Shown here: positions 10,529-18,908 of the stretch, piece after piece
How positions within the stretch are numbered: position 1 is the first letter of the stretch
How the letters are laid out: each line of letters starts with the position of its first letter
Origin: Granulicella mallensis
Lineage (GTDB): Bacteria; Acidobacteriota; Terriglobia; Terriglobales; Acidobacteriaceae
NCBI RefSeq assembly: GCF_014203225.1
Contig: NZ_JACHIO010000001.1
Location: 62,001-126,000, forward strand
DNA: 64,000 nucleotides
Reading direction: 5' to 3'
The notes under the pieces: model-generated
The model's input: only the letters and a program-made list of their open reading frames with translations
What the model was told of the DNA's origin: nothing
The model's database searches: none
Program-made: the position numbers and the translations under genes

Positions 10529-11374
10529 ATGACAACCGCGAAAGCAATCTCCGTCAAAGCGAAGCGAGCCCAGGGCAGCAAGCTAACGAAGCCTCTGCCT
10601 CCGCCGCAGCGGTTAAAACCCGCTGCGCGGAAGGCTGCCATTGAAGGCGTTCCGGCAGCAAAAGCTCGGAAGATTGCGGCCAAAGAACCGGTTGCGCCAA
10701 AGGCCAAACGCGGCAAGACCGCGAAGCCACTGGCGCCGGAGCGCGTTGCCGAGATCCTCGACGCTCTGCGGAAGACCTACCCGAACGTGGTCTGCGCTCT
10801 GACACATCGCAACGCCTTCGAGCTCACCATCGCCACCGCACTCTCGGCCCAGACCACCGATGTGACTGTGAACAAGGTCACCCCAGAGCTGTTCAAGATG
10901 TTTCCGACACCGAAGGCTTTGGCCGAAGCTCCCCTGCTGGAGATCGAGCGGATCATCCACACAACCGGCTTCTACCGGGCGAAGGCCAGGAACATCAAGG
11001 GCGCCGCACAGGTGCTCGTGGAGAAGTTCAACAGCCAGGTCCCGAAGACCATCGAGGAGATGATCCAGCTCCCCGGCGTCGCACGGAAGACGGCGAACGT
11101 CGTCCTGGGCTCCTGGTTCGGAATACCCTCAGGAGTCGTGGTCGATACGCACGTGCTGCGCATCTCGCGGCGCCTGGAGCTCACACAGGCGACCGAACCG
11201 GTCAAGGTCGAACAGGACCTGCAAAAGGTCATTCCACAGGATCGCTGGATTCAGTTCTCGCACGAACTGATCCATCACGGACGTCAGGTCTGCATCGCAC
11301 GCAAGCCCAAATGTGTGGATTGCAGTCTGGAAAAGCTGTGTAACTCTGCGGATAAAACGTGGAGTTCGCACTAA
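10529..11374 (+). CDS. nth: Endonuclease III (DNA glycosylase/AP lyase)
   Basis: The 281-residue protein carries the HhH-GPD core with LPGVARKTANVVL (Lys188, catalytic) and VVVDTHVLRISRRL (Asp206), and the C-terminal 4Fe-4S cluster cysteines C255-x6-C262-x2-C265-x5-C271. It removes oxidised pyrimidines and nicks abasic sites in base-excision repair. Unlike E. coli Nth (about 211 aa), it has an N-terminal extension of about 65 residues rich in Lys, Ala and Pro, likely disordered and DNA-contacting. No strong Shine-Dalgarno precedes the ATG, which lies just after a repeat; an internal start would shorten the tail. Confidence 0.94.
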   Translation: MTTAKAISVKAKRAQGSKLTKPLPPPQRLKPAARKAAIEGVPAAKARKIAAKEPVAPKAKRGKTAKPLAPERVAEILDALRKTYPNVVCALTHRNAFELTIATALSAQTTDVTVNKVTPELFKMFPTPKALAEAPLLEIERIIHTTGFYRAKARNIKGAAQVLVEKFNSQVPKTIEEMIQLPGVARKTANVVLGSWFGIPSGVVVDTHVLRISRRLELTQATEPVKVEQDLQKVIPQDRWIQFSHELIHHGRQVCIARKPKCVDCSLEKLCNSADKTWSSH

Positions 11375-11406
11375 AACTGGTCCAGAACCACCATCATGGC
11401 GCGCCT

Positions 11407-12222
11407 CTATCTGCGGGCCGATTTAAAGTGCCCAACAATGGCCGCAACCAGCGAAGGCACACTCGGCTCTTTCGCCTCGACGTGAGGCGGAAAGCCTAGC
11501 TGGACTAGCGTCTGCGAAGTAATCGGCCCAATGGAAGCTCGCAGGATATCCGGCGGAAGAACCAGCCCCGCAGCCTCCAGCAGCGCTACTAAGTTGTGCG
11601 CCGTGGACGAACTCGTAAACGTAATGGCCTCCGGATAATTCTCAGGACGGACGAACAGCTCCCGGATTGTGGGGATTGAGCTTTCAGGAATAACGGTTCG
11701 ATAGGCCGGAGCGATGGTTACCTCAGCTCCGGCCGCACAAAGGGTATCGGGGAGATGATCACGAGCCTGCTCGGCGCGGACGAGCAGGAAGCGTGTGGGA
11801 GTGCCGTCGGGCTGGCGAGCGTGGGGCAGGAGCGCGGCAGCCAGGGACTCGGCGACGGCCTGGGTGGGCGTGAGATCGACCTGAAGGCCGGCCACCTCGA
11901 CGGCACGGGCAGTGGCTGGGCCGATAGCGGCCACCTTCAAGCCAGTCGTTCCTGCGTGGAAACTATGAACGGAAGGTCTGCCCACCCCCTTCAAAACACC
12001 GAGGCGTCGATTGAAGGCTTCCACGGCATTGGCGCTGGTGAAGAGCAGCCAGTGGAAGGTATCGATGCCCGAGAGCGCAGCATCGAGCGGAGCAAAGCTG
12101 GTGGGCTCAACGGTCTCAATGGCGGGGATGAGGATGGGCTCGATCCCAGCCGCACGGAGGCTCTCGGCGAGTTCCGAGACCTGATGGGGAGCACGGGTGA
12201 TGAGGACGCGGGGGTGAGTCAT
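11407..12222 (-). CDS. hemD: Uroporphyrinogen-III synthase
   Basis: The 271-residue product starts MTHPRVLITRAPHQVSELAE and shows the two-lobed HemD fold: an LLFTSANAVEAFNRRL-type segment, VAAIGPATARAVEVAG, FLLVRAEQARDHLPDTL, then ITFTSSSTAHNLVALLE and ASIGPITSQTL. It cyclises and inverts hydroxymethylbilane to uroporphyrinogen III. The open frame runs on to 12630 but that part is repeat family 1 copy B, so the ATG at 12222 is used. It is convergent with nth and separate from hemC. Confidence 0.92.
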   Translation of the reverse strand: MTHPRVLITRAPHQVSELAESLRAAGIEPILIPAIETVEPTSFAPLDAALSGIDTFHWLLFTSANAVEAFNRRLGVLKGVGRPSVHSFHAGTTGLKVAAIGPATARAVEVAGLQVDLTPTQAVAESLAAALLPHARQPDGTPTRFLLVRAEQARDHLPDTLCAAGAEVTIAPAYRTVIPESSIPTIRELFVRPENYPEAITFTSSSTAHNLVALLEAAGLVLPPDILRASIGPITSQTLVQLGFPPHVEAKEPSVPSLVAAIVGHFKSARR

Positions 12223-12334
12223 CGAGATACGGCGACTTTCTCTAGGATGCCCTGTGAGTATTTCATCTTCTGTCAAAGAGGACTTGCCTGCCTGTCCTGA
12301 AGTACGTGGCCGCTTCCCTCTGCACCCTTTACCT

Positions 12335-12674
12335 CTTGAGCGAAATCGAACGGTGCAAATAGTTCGTTGAGGCACGGAGCGGAAGGGCAGGGTTTCAACC
12401 CTGCCGCAAAAGACGCTCCGCAGGAGCCTACCTCTCTGCCGAAGAACCGGGCCCCGGCGAGTCGCTTTTGCTCGCTGGGTGGTAACGCCGGAGTGGAGGC
12501 GCAGCCGGAACGACTGAATTGCTTTCTTTTGTCGTGGCGAAACAAGCTGCGAAGCTGCGCCCCAACCCACTGATACAGCCTTCGTGAGCCCTGCACAGTC
12601 TTGGGTCGTGCCTCGCGATGCGATTTGCACGGCTCAATTTTCAACCCGAAATAGTAATTGGATGACACACCCTA
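12335..12674. repeat. Composite intergenic repeat, family 1, copy B
   Basis: The 449-bp gap between hemD and the exported protein gene holds a TTCA-loop hairpin unit (12381-12406), a CGACTGAATTGC block (about 12510), CCCTGCACAGTCTTGGG, GATGCGATTTGCACGGCTCA and finally GGATGACACACCCTAG at 12659-12674. The last CTA is the stop codon (TAG on the minus strand) of the neighbouring gene. Only one long arm is present, unlike copies A and C. No gene is credible inside. Confidence 0.82.
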
Positions 12675-13580
12675 GAACGGCAGTCGTGCCGTGATGACCG
12701 TGGCGTGATTGAAGGTGTGAAAGTGGGTGACGGCGATCTGCTGTCCGGCGCCGAAGGTCAGGCCGAGGCGTCCGGGGGTTCCATCCGGCTTGTGCGTGAG
12801 AGGAATGCGGCCGATGATCATGCCGGGGGTGGCAAAGGTTGCGACCTTACCGTCGTTGGCACCGCCCTTGTAGAACGTGGAGTTGAACTCGAGCTCCGGC
12901 CAGAAGAGGCGCGCTACCCCGGTTTTTGCAGCGCGATATTGGAAGGTGTTATTCCACACAATAGTGCGCCCCAGGCCTTTGACGTTGGACACAGGCAGCG
13001 TGCCCCCGGCGGTGGATGTGAGGGCGAGCTGACCAAAGCCTTTGCCTACAGCCAGCGTCGGCGTGACCACGGCGCAGCAGCTTCCATTGGCGTTCTTGCC
13101 CGTTGGAATGGAGCCGGCCAGGAAGACTGTGACGATGGCATTGCCGTGCTCTTCATTGCGGGAGAAGAGGCGCTCCTTGGCCAGAAACGAGATGTCGCCG
13201 AAGCCATCCGCCTCGCCATTGCTGCGGTCGAAGAAGGGCGGAAGGTTGACGATGATCTCGGTGTGGCGCTCAGGGATCAACTCCAATCCCTTGCCGTTGC
13301 CGTAGTTCCACACATCCTTGCCCGCGGGGTTGTACTGGTGGACGAAATCGGTACGGAACTCCTGCTCAAGGCGCGGAGTGACGGTGACCAGAGGCGTGAC
13401 CCAGTGTGGCTGCTCATTCTGGGTGGCGGTGACGCGGGCCTGATAGTTCGCAATAAACCTGTCCACAGCCGACTGCTGAGCATGAGCGACGAGTGGCGCG
13501 GCAAGCGCAATAGCTAGAGCAATCACACACTGGCGGAGGCGAGCAGGAAGAACGAGGCAAGTTGCTTTCATGATGGTCAC
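12672..13580 (-). CDS. Exported beta-rich protein, probably outer membrane
   Basis: The 302-residue product has a Sec signal (ALAIALAAPLVAHAQ, cleavage after about residue 35). The mature part consists of alternating beta strands (VTPRLEQEFRTDF, HTEIIVNLPPFF, FGDISFLAKERLF) and ends with Phe, typical of outer-membrane barrels. It resembles the loosely defined transporter-like barrel family near phenol-degradation proteins, but no specific function can be given. The GTG at 13580 has AAGGTG close upstream; ATG at 13571 is an alternative. The TAG stop lies in the repeat end TAGGGTGTGTCATC. It is transcribed alone. Confidence 0.78.
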   Translation of the reverse strand: MTIMKATCLVLPARLRQCVIALAIALAAPLVAHAQQSAVDRFIANYQARVTATQNEQPHWVTPLVTVTPRLEQEFRTDFVHQYNPAGKDVWNYGNGKGLELIPERHTEIIVNLPPFFDRSNGEADGFGDISFLAKERLFSRNEEHGNAIVTVFLAGSIPTGKNANGSCCAVVTPTLAVGKGFGQLALTSTAGGTLPVSNVKGLGRTIVWNNTFQYRAAKTGVARLFWPELEFNSTFYKGGANDGKVATFATPGMIIGRIPLTHKPDGTPGRLGLTFGAGQQIAVTHFHTFNHATVITARLPF

Positions 13581-13894
13581 GGTTTCACCTTAACGTTTTT
13601 ATACGATTTGAATTGATTGAAATTTTAGACGCTTTCCCCTCGGCAAGGTTACAGAGGAAACTCATCTTTCAAGCCGCAGACGTGTGGGGCGAAAGGGGAA
13701 GATGTCAGGGGTAGAGGTTCTCTTGAAACCGCGTGAGGCAGCAGCAGTCAACCACAAGCCGCAAGACTGCACGGGAGCGTTTCGCACGGTCAGCAGAAGG
13801 AATCAGATGGCCGGGCGCCATCACCAAGGGAAAGATCAACGGCCTGCCGACCTGGATGCTACCAGGGCGTGCCATCCAATTGCTTCTGGAACAA

Positions 13895-14160
13895 AGTCGA
13901 ACTGTGCAAACAATGGGTTACGGCAAGGATCGGAAGGGCATGGCTTCAGCCATGCCGCAAAGGCAGCGTTTAAATCCCTTTCCGCTCTGCCGAAGGCCCC
14001 AGTGAAGGCGTAGCCGCAACGACTGAATTGCCTTCTTTGGTCGTGGCGAAACTGCCCACACGAGCCACGCATCCCTGGCGTGCCTCGCACAGTCTTGGCC
14101 GCACTAAAAAACAATTCAGTCGCTCTGGCTACGCCTCCGCTTCAACCTTCGGCAGATATT
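13895..14160. repeat. Composite intergenic repeat, family 1, copy C
   Basis: The 696-bp gap between the barrel-like gene and the GH38 gene has no credible gene. From 13581 to about 13890 nothing was recognised beyond the upstream gene's leader. From about 13895 there is a TTCA-loop hairpin unit (13932-13957), a left arm beginning CTCTGCCGAAGG (13985) and ending CGACTGAATTGCC, and an inverted right arm (14112-14156, CAATTCAGTCGCTC ... CCTTCGGCAGA). The inner part (GTGGCGAAACTGCCCAC, CACAGTCTTGGC) matches copy A in direct orientation. Confidence 0.84.
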
Positions 14161-14170
14161 TTGGGATCGG

Positions 14171-14211
14171 CTTAAAACAAAAGCCCGCATTGGTGTCTCC
14201 ACCAATGCGGG
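14171..14211 (-). terminator. Intrinsic terminator of the GH38 gene
   Basis: A perfect 12-bp stem (CCCGCATTGGTG at 14184-14195, CACCAATGCGGG at 14200-14211, 4-nt loop) is followed on the minus strand by the T-rich CTTTTGTTTTAAG. It lies about 65 nt past the GH38 stop. Its sequence and the adjoining GGTCCTTC...GCTCAGGATG match the family 4 repeat at 28.5 kb. Confidence 0.85.
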
Positions 14212-14276
14212 GTCCTTCGTCGTTAGCTCAGGATGTCGACGAAAATACATACCGCCAACGGTTGTTGAGGTCGGCG

Positions 14277-17200
14277 CTACTTCGCGGCTGGGTAGAAGAC
14301 CTGCACGGTAAGAATCTCGTAAGGCTTGATCGGCACCGTCACGACATCTCCCGTGAGTACCAGATGCGAGCCTTCGACCTTCTCCATCAGGTTGCTCTCC
14401 ACCGCGTACTGCGCGCCGCGCGGCACGTGCAGCTTCACCTCGCTCGCCTTCCCTGCCCACTCGTACATGCGGAAGACGAGGGCGTTGGAGTCCTCGGCCT
14501 TCTTCACAGCCGTGAGCGTGACGTTCGCGTTGTCCACCGCACCCCAGGAGTGCTCTGTGGGTAGCGCGCCGGTGTGGCTGAAGACCTGCTGAGCCTTGAG
14601 CGGGTCGTTCAGCTCAAAGCCGCGATGAACGGTAAGTGCCTGCTTCCAGTCCCCAGCGTGCGGATAGATTGCATAGGTAAAGCGCTGGCGGCCACGGTCA
14701 GCATCGGGATCGGGCCAAGTGGCCGAACGCAGCAGCGTGAGGCGCAGCATGTTGTCCACGGCATCGTAGCCATACTTGGAGTCGTTGATCAGAGAGACGC
14801 CCTGATGTGCGTCGCCAAGATCGGCCCAGCGCATCGCAGGAACTTCAAACCGCGCCTTCTCCCACGAGTTGCTGCGGGTAGTAGGCCGCTCGATGGAGCC
14901 ATACGGAATCTCGTACGTAGCCTTGGCGCTGGAAGCCGCCAGGGGGAAGGCAGCCTTCAGGAGCACGTGCTGCTCCTGCCAGTCGATGTCGTTGGCGACT
15001 TCGACCTGGTCTGCTCCGGCATCGAGCGAGATGTCCTGCGTAAAGTGCGACTTCTGCCACGTGCGGGTAACCCGGATCGTGTCGCGCAGCGAACCATGCG
15101 TAAGCACGGTTACCGCATCCACCGATGAGATGGGCGTGTAGTGATCGAAGGTGCCGGGATCAACGTTCCAGGCGTCATACTGCTTTGGCGTGTCCTTGAA
15201 GGTCTGGAACTCGTTGCCGCAGGCCTTGGGAGCGAGGAACTCCGTGTTCGCGGGCAGCGAGACCAGGCTGGTAATGCAGCCTGTCTTGCGGTCGAGAACG
15301 AGCTTCAGGTGAGCATTCGAGAGAGTAATCGCGTCCGACTTCTCGTCGAGGCGAAGATCGTTCTCTGCTGAAGCCTTGGCGTTGCCGGTAACAGCTTCAG
15401 CGTGCAGCACGGTGTAGCCCAGCGAGGGCACATCCTTGACGCGAGCGATCAGCGTGAACTGGTGCGTCGCGGCATCCTGAGAGACGACCTGCGAAGGAAC
15501 CAGCTGGCCGTGCGCATCGAGCAGGCGAACGGACTTCGCGTCCTCGGGCAGCTGCACGTTGAGGTTGACGGTCTCACTGCGCGGCCAGGCCATCGCGTTG
15601 AAGACCATGACCGGAACACCCGAGGTTACGTGGGTATCAACCGTGGCCGAGAGCGTGTTGATCGCAGCATCGCTGATCTCGCGGTCGGAGTGGAAGACCT
15701 CCGTGTAGTCGCGCTGCGCGTCCTTGTAGATGATGCCGATGCCCGATCCCGCTGCGAGATCGTGGAACTGGTTGAAGGTGATCTTCTTCCAGTCTTCGGT
15801 AAGCTCGGCGGCAGGATAGGTCTTGCCATCCAGCCAGGCGAACGACGCGAGCTTCTCAGCATCGAGAGTCGCGACTTCGCTGTTCCTCATATTGGCCTTG
15901 TGCTGGGCCTGGGTGGTGAAGACGCCGCGGTGGAACTCGAGATAAAGCTCATCCTTCCAGGTAGGCAGACCAACTGCACCGGCAGCAGTGGCCGGAGGCG
16001 CCGTATAGCCCTTGGCAATGCTGTCGTAGTTCCAGGTGGGAGAGTCCGGGTTCAGGTTCTTCTCGACGTTGTCGAAGTACTTCTGTGCGGTGCTGTAGCG
16101 CATCGTCGGCACAGCGTCAGTCTTCCCTCCCGCGATCCAATGATCGGCCTGGTCGAGCATGGAGCGCGTGGGTCCGCCGCCGTGGTCGCCGATGCCATAG
16201 AGGTCGAGCATCTCAGAGGTGCCGGGGTTGCGCTGGGCGGATTCGGCAAAATCAGCCGAGATGCGCGTGGGGTTTACGTTGTCGTGGACATAGTCGGTTG
16301 GGAAGTACGTGAGAACCTTGCTGCCATCGGGCGACTCCCACCAGAAGAGCCGGAACGGAAGCTGGTTGGTATCGTTCCAGTGCATCTTCTGCGTGACGAA
16401 GTAATCCAGGCCGGAGCGCTTGTAGATCTGCGGCAGCTGCCAGTTGTAGCCGAAAGAATCGGGATTCCAGCCGATGCGCGCGGTCACGCCATACTGCTCC
16501 TGGAAGTAGCGCTGGCCAACGAGCAGCTGGCGCACCAGCGACTCTCCATCCGGCATGTTCAGATCAGGCTCGACCCACATACCGCCGACGATCTCCCAGC
16601 GGCCCTCTTTGACGCGCTGCTTGATCTGCGCATTGAGGTCGGGGTACTTCTCGGCCATCCACTCGGTGTACTGTGCGGCGGACTGGCTGTAGGTGTAGTC
16701 GGGATACTCGTTCATCAACTGCAGCGCGGTCGAGAAGGTACGCTTTACGGCATCGACGGTCTCAGTGCGAGGCCAGAGCCAGGCAGCGTCGATGTGCGCG
16801 TTGCCGGCGAGATCGACCTTCGCCTCCGAAAGCATCGGGTGCAGTTCGCTGAGAATGCCCTGAGCCTTGCGCAGCGAAGCGTCGAAGGCGGTCTGATCGG
16901 CGGCAGCAAGGGCCTTCATATCAATCGCAGCAACAGCGGCCTCGACTTTGGGCAGCAGGTCCGGGCGGGGGGTCTTGAGCTCCGGCAGAAGGTTGGAGGC
17001 AGCAATGCACTGCACGCGAATATCGTCCGGATCGGGGCGCTGGCCTGAGGAGCTGGGTTCGACGCGCAGGGTCACACCACGGAAAGTCTTATCGTCGACG
17101 GTGTGGAGAAGCTTCACCGCAACGAGAATCTTGTCGCCAGGCTTGGCAGGCTCAAAGAGGACGATAGGCTCGAGGTCATCGCCAAGCGCGACACGCTTGC

Positions 17201-17585
17201 CGTTGAAGTAGATGATCTGAGGCATGGGACCGTTGGCATCGGCCTGGAACTGGAACCAGACACGTGCGCCGGTAATGTCATAGCCGTTGAGGGTCTTGGG
17301 GACCTCGATCTCGCGGCGATACCAGACCGCGTCCTTGGGGGCCTTGCTGTGGCCGTGAACCAGTGGCCAGGAGGAGTCGTCGAGGGTTGGAGACTCTCCG
17401 TGCGGGAGGTCACCGGCATGGAAACGCCAATCGCCGGGAGGCAATGCGTCCAGGGTTTCGAGGGTGTGCAGCTTGTCGAGCGCACCAGGAGAAAGGTTCT
17501 TCAGCTCCCTGATCGGGGTGAAGGACTGGGCTGGAAGCAGCGCGGCGGAAAGCAGAACGGCGAGCGGAAAAACACAAAGACGCAT
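14277..17585 (-). CDS. Secreted alpha-mannosidase, glycoside hydrolase family 38
   Basis: The 1102-residue enzyme has a Sec signal (MRLCVFPLAVLLSAALLPAQ) and a beta-sandwich-like N-terminal region (to about 250). The GH38 catalytic domain follows, with NAHIDAAWLWPRTET (zinc ligands H264 and D266) and GWNPDSFGYNWQLPQI (nucleophile D376), then the large C-terminal mannosidase domains. It should release alpha-linked mannose from glycans in the periplasm or outside the cell. It stands alone, with its own terminator, and is not part of the 49-57 kb glycoside hydrolase operon, though a second mannosidase (GH92) occurs there. Confidence 0.94.
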   Translation of the reverse strand: MRLCVFPLAVLLSAALLPAQSFTPIRELKNLSPGALDKLHTLETLDALPPGDWRFHAGDLPHGESPTLDDSSWPLVHGHSKAPKDAVWYRREIEVPKTLNGYDITGARVWFQFQADANGPMPQIIYFNGKRVALGDDLEPIVLFEPAKPGDKILVAVKLLHTVDDKTFRGVTLRVEPSSSGQRPDPDDIRVQCIAASNLLPELKTPRPDLLPKVEAAVAAIDMKALAAADQTAFDASLRKAQGILSELHPMLSEAKVDLAGNAHIDAAWLWPRTETVDAVKRTFSTALQLMNEYPDYTYSQSAAQYTEWMAEKYPDLNAQIKQRVKEGRWEIVGGMWVEPDLNMPDGESLVRQLLVGQRYFQEQYGVTARIGWNPDSFGYNWQLPQIYKRSGLDYFVTQKMHWNDTNQLPFRLFWWESPDGSKVLTYFPTDYVHDNVNPTRISADFAESAQRNPGTSEMLDLYGIGDHGGGPTRSMLDQADHWIAGGKTDAVPTMRYSTAQKYFDNVEKNLNPDSPTWNYDSIAKGYTAPPATAAGAVGLPTWKDELYLEFHRGVFTTQAQHKANMRNSEVATLDAEKLASFAWLDGKTYPAAELTEDWKKITFNQFHDLAAGSGIGIIYKDAQRDYTEVFHSDREISDAAINTLSATVDTHVTSGVPVMVFNAMAWPRSETVNLNVQLPEDAKSVRLLDAHGQLVPSQVVSQDAATHQFTLIARVKDVPSLGYTVLHAEAVTGNAKASAENDLRLDEKSDAITLSNAHLKLVLDRKTGCITSLVSLPANTEFLAPKACGNEFQTFKDTPKQYDAWNVDPGTFDHYTPISSVDAVTVLTHGSLRDTIRVTRTWQKSHFTQDISLDAGADQVEVANDIDWQEQHVLLKAAFPLAASSAKATYEIPYGSIERPTTRSNSWEKARFEVPAMRWADLGDAHQGVSLINDSKYGYDAVDNMLRLTLLRSATWPDPDADRGRQRFTYAIYPHAGDWKQALTVHRGFELNDPLKAQQVFSHTGALPTEHSWGAVDNANVTLTAVKKAEDSNALVFRMYEWAGKASEVKLHVPRGAQYAVESNLMEKVEGSHLVLTGDVVTVPIKPYEILTVQVFYPAAK

Positions 17586-17751
17586 GGGGGGAGATTAGCA
17601 AATGGGAACGATCTTCACAAAGCCTCCCGGCTCGCCGGTCCGAAGTGTATTCCCTGCCGCGCTGGGTATACACTTCCTATTCGCATCTCGTTTCAGGCCT
17701 GCCGGACCATATTGGCGGGCCTGATTGCTTGAATTCGAGTGGAGCAGAGAC

Positions 17752-18777
17752 ATGGCTGTGAAGCAGGAAGAGCTACAAAAAAAATCTGAAGGACACGCGA
17801 ACGTTCCCGTCACGCTGCATGGGCGGGAGCTGGTTCCGAACCAGCGCATTCCGCTCAACCTGGACTGGGTCGAGGAGGTGCGGGTGAACACCAGCGCCGT
17901 CGAGCGGCGTGCCGCGACCATCCCCGCCCGGCGTTCGGTCAAAAAGGACTGGCAGGCCGCATGGCTGCTGCGCGCCATCGCCTGCATGGACCTGACGACG
18001 CTCAGCGGCGACGACAGCGCGGAGAGGGTCAAACGGCTGTGCGCGAAGGCCCGGCGTCCCCTCCAGGACCACCTGGTGAAGGCGCTCGGCATTGAGGAGC
18101 TGCACCTGACCACGGGCGCTGTCTGCGTGTACCACGCGTTCGTCGAGACGGCCGTCAAGGCGCTCGAAGGCACGAACATTCCCGTCGCCGCCGTGTCGAC
18201 CGGCTTCCCCGCCGGACTTTCGCCTCTGGCCGAGCGCGTCGAGGAGATTCGGCGCAGCGTGGAAGCAGGCGCCAGCGAAATCGACATCGTTATCACGCGC
18301 GCCCATGTCTTCAACGGAGAATGGAACGCCCTGTACGACGAGGTCGCGGCCTTCAAAGAAGCCTGCGGGCAGGCCCACATGAAGGCGATCCTCGGCACCG
18401 GCGATCTGCTAACCCTGCGCAATGTCGCCCGCGCAAGCTGGGTTGCCATGATGGCCGGCGCGGACTTCATCAAAACCAGCACCGGCAAGGAAGCCGTGAA
18501 CGCTACCCTCCCCGTCTCGCTGGTCATGGTGCGGGCAATCCGCGATTACGCCGAACGCACCGGCATGGCCGTCGGATTCAAACCGGCGGGCGGCATCAAA
18601 ACCGCAAAGCAGGCGCTGGACTGGATGGCGACCATGAAGGATGAGCTTGGGCGTCCATGGCTTGAGCCGACGCTATTCCGCTATGGCGCGAGCTCGATGC
18701 TCGGGGACATTGAACGACAGTTGGAGCACCACGTGAACGGCAGGTACTCGGCGGCGTACCGGCATCCGATTGCGTAA
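17752..18777 (+). CDS. deoC: Deoxyribose-phosphate aldolase
   Basis: The 341-residue protein carries the DeoC motifs ACMDLTTLSGDD (D80), TGFPAGLSPL, EIDIVITR, FIKTSTGK (Schiff-base Lys241) and GFKPAGGIKT (K277). It cleaves 2-deoxyribose-5-phosphate to glyceraldehyde-3-phosphate and acetaldehyde. It is longer than short bacterial DeoC (about 220-260 aa), with about 75 extra residues in front as in the longer, animal-like subgroup. The ATG at 17752 has GGAG 7 nt upstream. The following gene encodes an ALDH16-type dehydrogenase that could oxidise the acetaldehyde. Confidence 0.94.
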   Translation: MAVKQEELQKKSEGHANVPVTLHGRELVPNQRIPLNLDWVEEVRVNTSAVERRAATIPARRSVKKDWQAAWLLRAIACMDLTTLSGDDSAERVKRLCAKARRPLQDHLVKALGIEELHLTTGAVCVYHAFVETAVKALEGTNIPVAAVSTGFPAGLSPLAERVEEIRRSVEAGASEIDIVITRAHVFNGEWNALYDEVAAFKEACGQAHMKAILGTGDLLTLRNVARASWVAMMAGADFIKTSTGKEAVNATLPVSLVMVRAIRDYAERTGMAVGFKPAGGIKTAKQALDWMATMKDELGRPWLEPTLFRYGASSMLGDIERQLEHHVNGRYSAAYRHPIA

Positions 18778-18806
18778 AGGTCCTCTACTGCACAAGTTGT
18801 TTCGTT

Positions 18807-18861
18807 AAGGGCACGGCTTCAGCCGTGCCGTTCAGGTCAGGCAAGAGATGGGCTTTAGCCC
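18807..18861. repeat. TTCA-loop hairpin unit plus GGGCTTTAGCCC palindrome
   Basis: Between deoC and the dehydrogenase gene, 18807-18830 contains the same hairpin unit as the family 1 repeats (GGCACGG, loop CTTCAG, CCGTGCC). At 18850-18861 a second small palindrome GGGCTTTAGCCC follows. The hairpin may modulate expression between the two genes. Confidence 0.75.
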
Positions 18862-18908
18862 CTGAGGGACCATTTCCTCAACCGCCTCAGCCGCAAGGAG
18901 AGTTCAGC

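Noticed and set aside
12223..12630. Upstream extension of hemD
   Set aside because: The extension is translated repeat family 1 sequence; HemD similarity begins at the ATG at 12222.
13684..14013. 109-codon plus-strand frame between the barrel-like and GH38 genes
   Set aside because: Its second half runs through repeat family 1 copy C and the product is low-complexity with no domain.
15402..17048. 548-codon frame on the plus strand inside the GH38 gene
   Set aside because: It is a shadow of the opposite-strand mannosidase, whose catalytic motifs and signal peptide are intact; the frame's product shows no recognisable domain.
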